From Enterobacter asburiae (GTDB lineage Bacteria > Pseudomonadota > Gammaproteobacteria > Enterobacterales > Enterobacteriaceae): a DNA stretch of 64,000 bases. The notes below the pieces were generated by a model that searched no databases, was not told the DNA's origin, and worked only from the letters and a program-made list of their open reading frames with translations. Location: NCBI RefSeq assembly GCF_021440515.1, contig NZ_JAKCMV010000039.1, positions 1 through 64,000 on the forward strand. The letters run 5' to 3'. Of this stretch, positions 62,835-64,000 are shown one piece after another (positions within the stretch are counted from its first letter, which is position 1; every line of letters starts with the position of its first letter). The translations under genes were made by a program, and so were the position numbers.

Positions 62835-63596
62835 ATGTCTAAGTCTGATGTTTTTCATCTCGGCCTCACTAAAAACGATTTACAAGGGGCTACGCTCGCG
62901 ATCGTCCCTGGCGATCCGGAGCGTGTGGAAAAGATCGCCGCGCTGATGGATAAGCCGGTCAAACTGGCATCCCATCGCGAATTCACTACCTGGCGCGCAG
63001 AGCTGGACGGCAAACCGGTTATTGTGTGTTCTACCGGTATCGGCGGCCCGTCTACCTCTATCGCCGTTGAAGAGCTGGCGCAGCTGGGTATTCGCACCTT
63101 CCTGCGTATCGGCACCACCGGCGCGATTCAGCCGCACATCAACGTGGGTGACGTACTGGTGACCACCGCTTCCGTCCGTCTGGACGGCGCAAGCCTGCAC
63201 TTCGCACCAATGGAATTCCCGGCGGTAGCTGATTTCGAATGTACTACTGCTCTGGTTGAAGCCGCAAAATCCGTTGGCGCCACCACGCACGTTGGCGTAA
63301 CCGCCTCTTCTGATACTTTCTACCCGGGCCAGGAGCGTTACGACACCTTCTCCGGACGCGTGGTGAGCCGCTTCAAAGGCTCTATGGAAGAGTGGCAGGC
63401 GATGGGCGTGATGAACTACGAGATGGAATCTGCAACGCTGCTGACCATGTGCGCAAGCCAGGGTCTGCGCGCCGGTATGGTGGCGGGTGTTATCGTTAAC
63501 CGCACCCAGCAGGAGATCCCGAACGCCGAAACCATGAAGCAGACCGAGAGTCATGCGGTGAAAATTGTGGTTGAAGCGGCTCGCCGCCTGATCTAG
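62835..63596 (+). CDS. udp: uridine phosphorylase
   Basis: The 253-residue nucleoside phosphorylase splits uridine to uracil and ribose-1-phosphate. Segments [37 protein letters not shown] and [14 protein letters not shown] are typical. A strong SD (GAGGAG) precedes the ATG. CRP/CytR-type control region upstream, terminator downstream. Confidence 0.97.
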   Translation: MSKSDVFHLGLTKNDLQGATLAIVPGDPERVEKIAALMDKPVKLASHREFTTWRAELDGKPVIVCSTGIGGPSTSIAVEELAQLGIRTFLRIGTTGAIQPHINVGDVLVTTASVRLDGASLHFAPMEFPAVADFECTTALVEAAKSVGATTHVGVTASSDTFYPGQERYDTFSGRVVSRFKGSMEEWQAMGVMNYEMESATLLTMCASQGLRAGMVAGVIVNRTQQEIPNAETMKQTESHAVKIVVEAARRLI

Positions 63597-63612
63597 CCCT
63601 CTCTTCAAAGAT

Positions 63613-63640
63613 AAAAGGCCGACTCGTCGGCCTTTTTTTT
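63613..63640 (+). terminator. udp terminator
   Basis: A perfect 10-bp stem (613-622 with 627-636), CTCG loop, then a T-run. Confidence 0.95.
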
Positions 63641-63650
63641 GCGTAGGGCC

Positions 63651-64000
63651 TAGGGTGGGGGAATCATATGGCACTAGCGATCGTTCCGTTCACCTTATGT
63701 TCCGTGCTGCTCTGTCACTACTCACTTTGTGAACGTGTCAGGGAGGCTCCCCGCCGCCTCCCTGACCACCCTGGCTCACGGCAAGAAAATCGTCGCTTCG
63801 CGATGCCCTCAGCGTTTGCTCCAGGCTTATCGGGGACGGGCGGATGAAACGTCCCTGTAAAGCCGCCCTCGACGCGCATCCATGCGCGTCGCCCCGGCCT
63901 TCCGCAAACGCTTCGGCGATTTTCGGCCGGACAAGTGTGTCGCTATAACCTATTTATTTATATGTGAAAATTTATCGCTTCATATAATGAAAAATAGTGG
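63651..64000 (+). repeat. structured dispersed repeat, copy 2 (right end cut by the window)
   Basis: Homologous to 49507-49860 throughout. Stems: 63687-63693 with 63729-63735; 63737-63747 with 63756-63766; 63838-63843 with 63863-63868; 63871-63879 with 63882-63890. The right boundary is beyond the window. An alternative hairpin (63833-63838 with 63850-63855) competes with the third stem in this copy only. No coding frame is supported here. Confidence 0.75.

Overview
The window is a GC-rich stretch of enterobacterial chromosome. It matches the E. coli ilv-rep-rho-wec-hem-cya-uvrD-pldA-metE-udp region gene for gene, and the proteins agree closely in length and motifs with E. coli K-12 as I remember them. 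The differences from K-12 point to Enterobacter or a near relative rather than Escherichia or Salmonella; species cannot be fixed from sequence alone. These differences are an intact ilvG, no rffGH in the wec cluster, no aslBA, no yigFG, and an extra MFS gene beside glmZ. I see no prophage, insertion sequence, CRISPR array, plasmid or replication-origin sequence.

Layout. 1-178: 3' tip of a tRNA-Asp, tRNA-Trp and terminator. 241-3071: hdfR, maoP, yifB. 3344-9964: branched-chain amino acid operon ilvLGMEDA with leader peptide and attenuator, then divergent ilvY/ilvC with two operator-like palindromes. 12605-19921: ppiC, rep, gppA-rhlB, trxA, rhoL-rho. 20121-30970: enterobacterial common antigen (ECA) operon wecA-wzzE-wecB-wecC-wecD-wecE-wzxE-wecF-wzyE-wecG. 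Together these build the lipid-linked trisaccharide, flip it and polymerise it. 31167-33126: yifK with a GcvB-pairing leader, then tRNA-Arg, -His, -Leu, -Pro and a terminator. 33185-34818: sRNA GlmZ with a sigma-54-type promoter, and an unassigned MFS transporter. 34987-39085: hemCDXY (uroporphyrinogen synthesis), divergent from cyaA. 42070-48147: cyaY, lptM-dapF-yigA-xerC-yigB and LexA-boxed uvrD. 48297-56661: corA with a short leader ORF, rarD, yigI, pldA, recQ, rhtC, rhtB, pldB. 56687-63596: yigL, yigM, metR/metE, dlhH, udp.

The most interesting structure is non-coding. Two copies of an approximately 350-base element lie just downstream of corA (49507-49860) and udp (63651 to the window end). 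They diverge in sequence but share a series of hairpins, and several stem positions differ by paired, compensatory changes. That pattern implies selection on a folded RNA or a DNA cruciform rather than on protein. I do not recognise the family. REP/BIME and boxC-like elements occur at other gene ends, and at 49483-49520 a boxC-like palindrome runs into the left end of the first copy.

Gene identities come from memory of the E. coli homologues; no database search was run. Start codons were chosen by Shine-Dalgarno placement and agreement with known family lengths.
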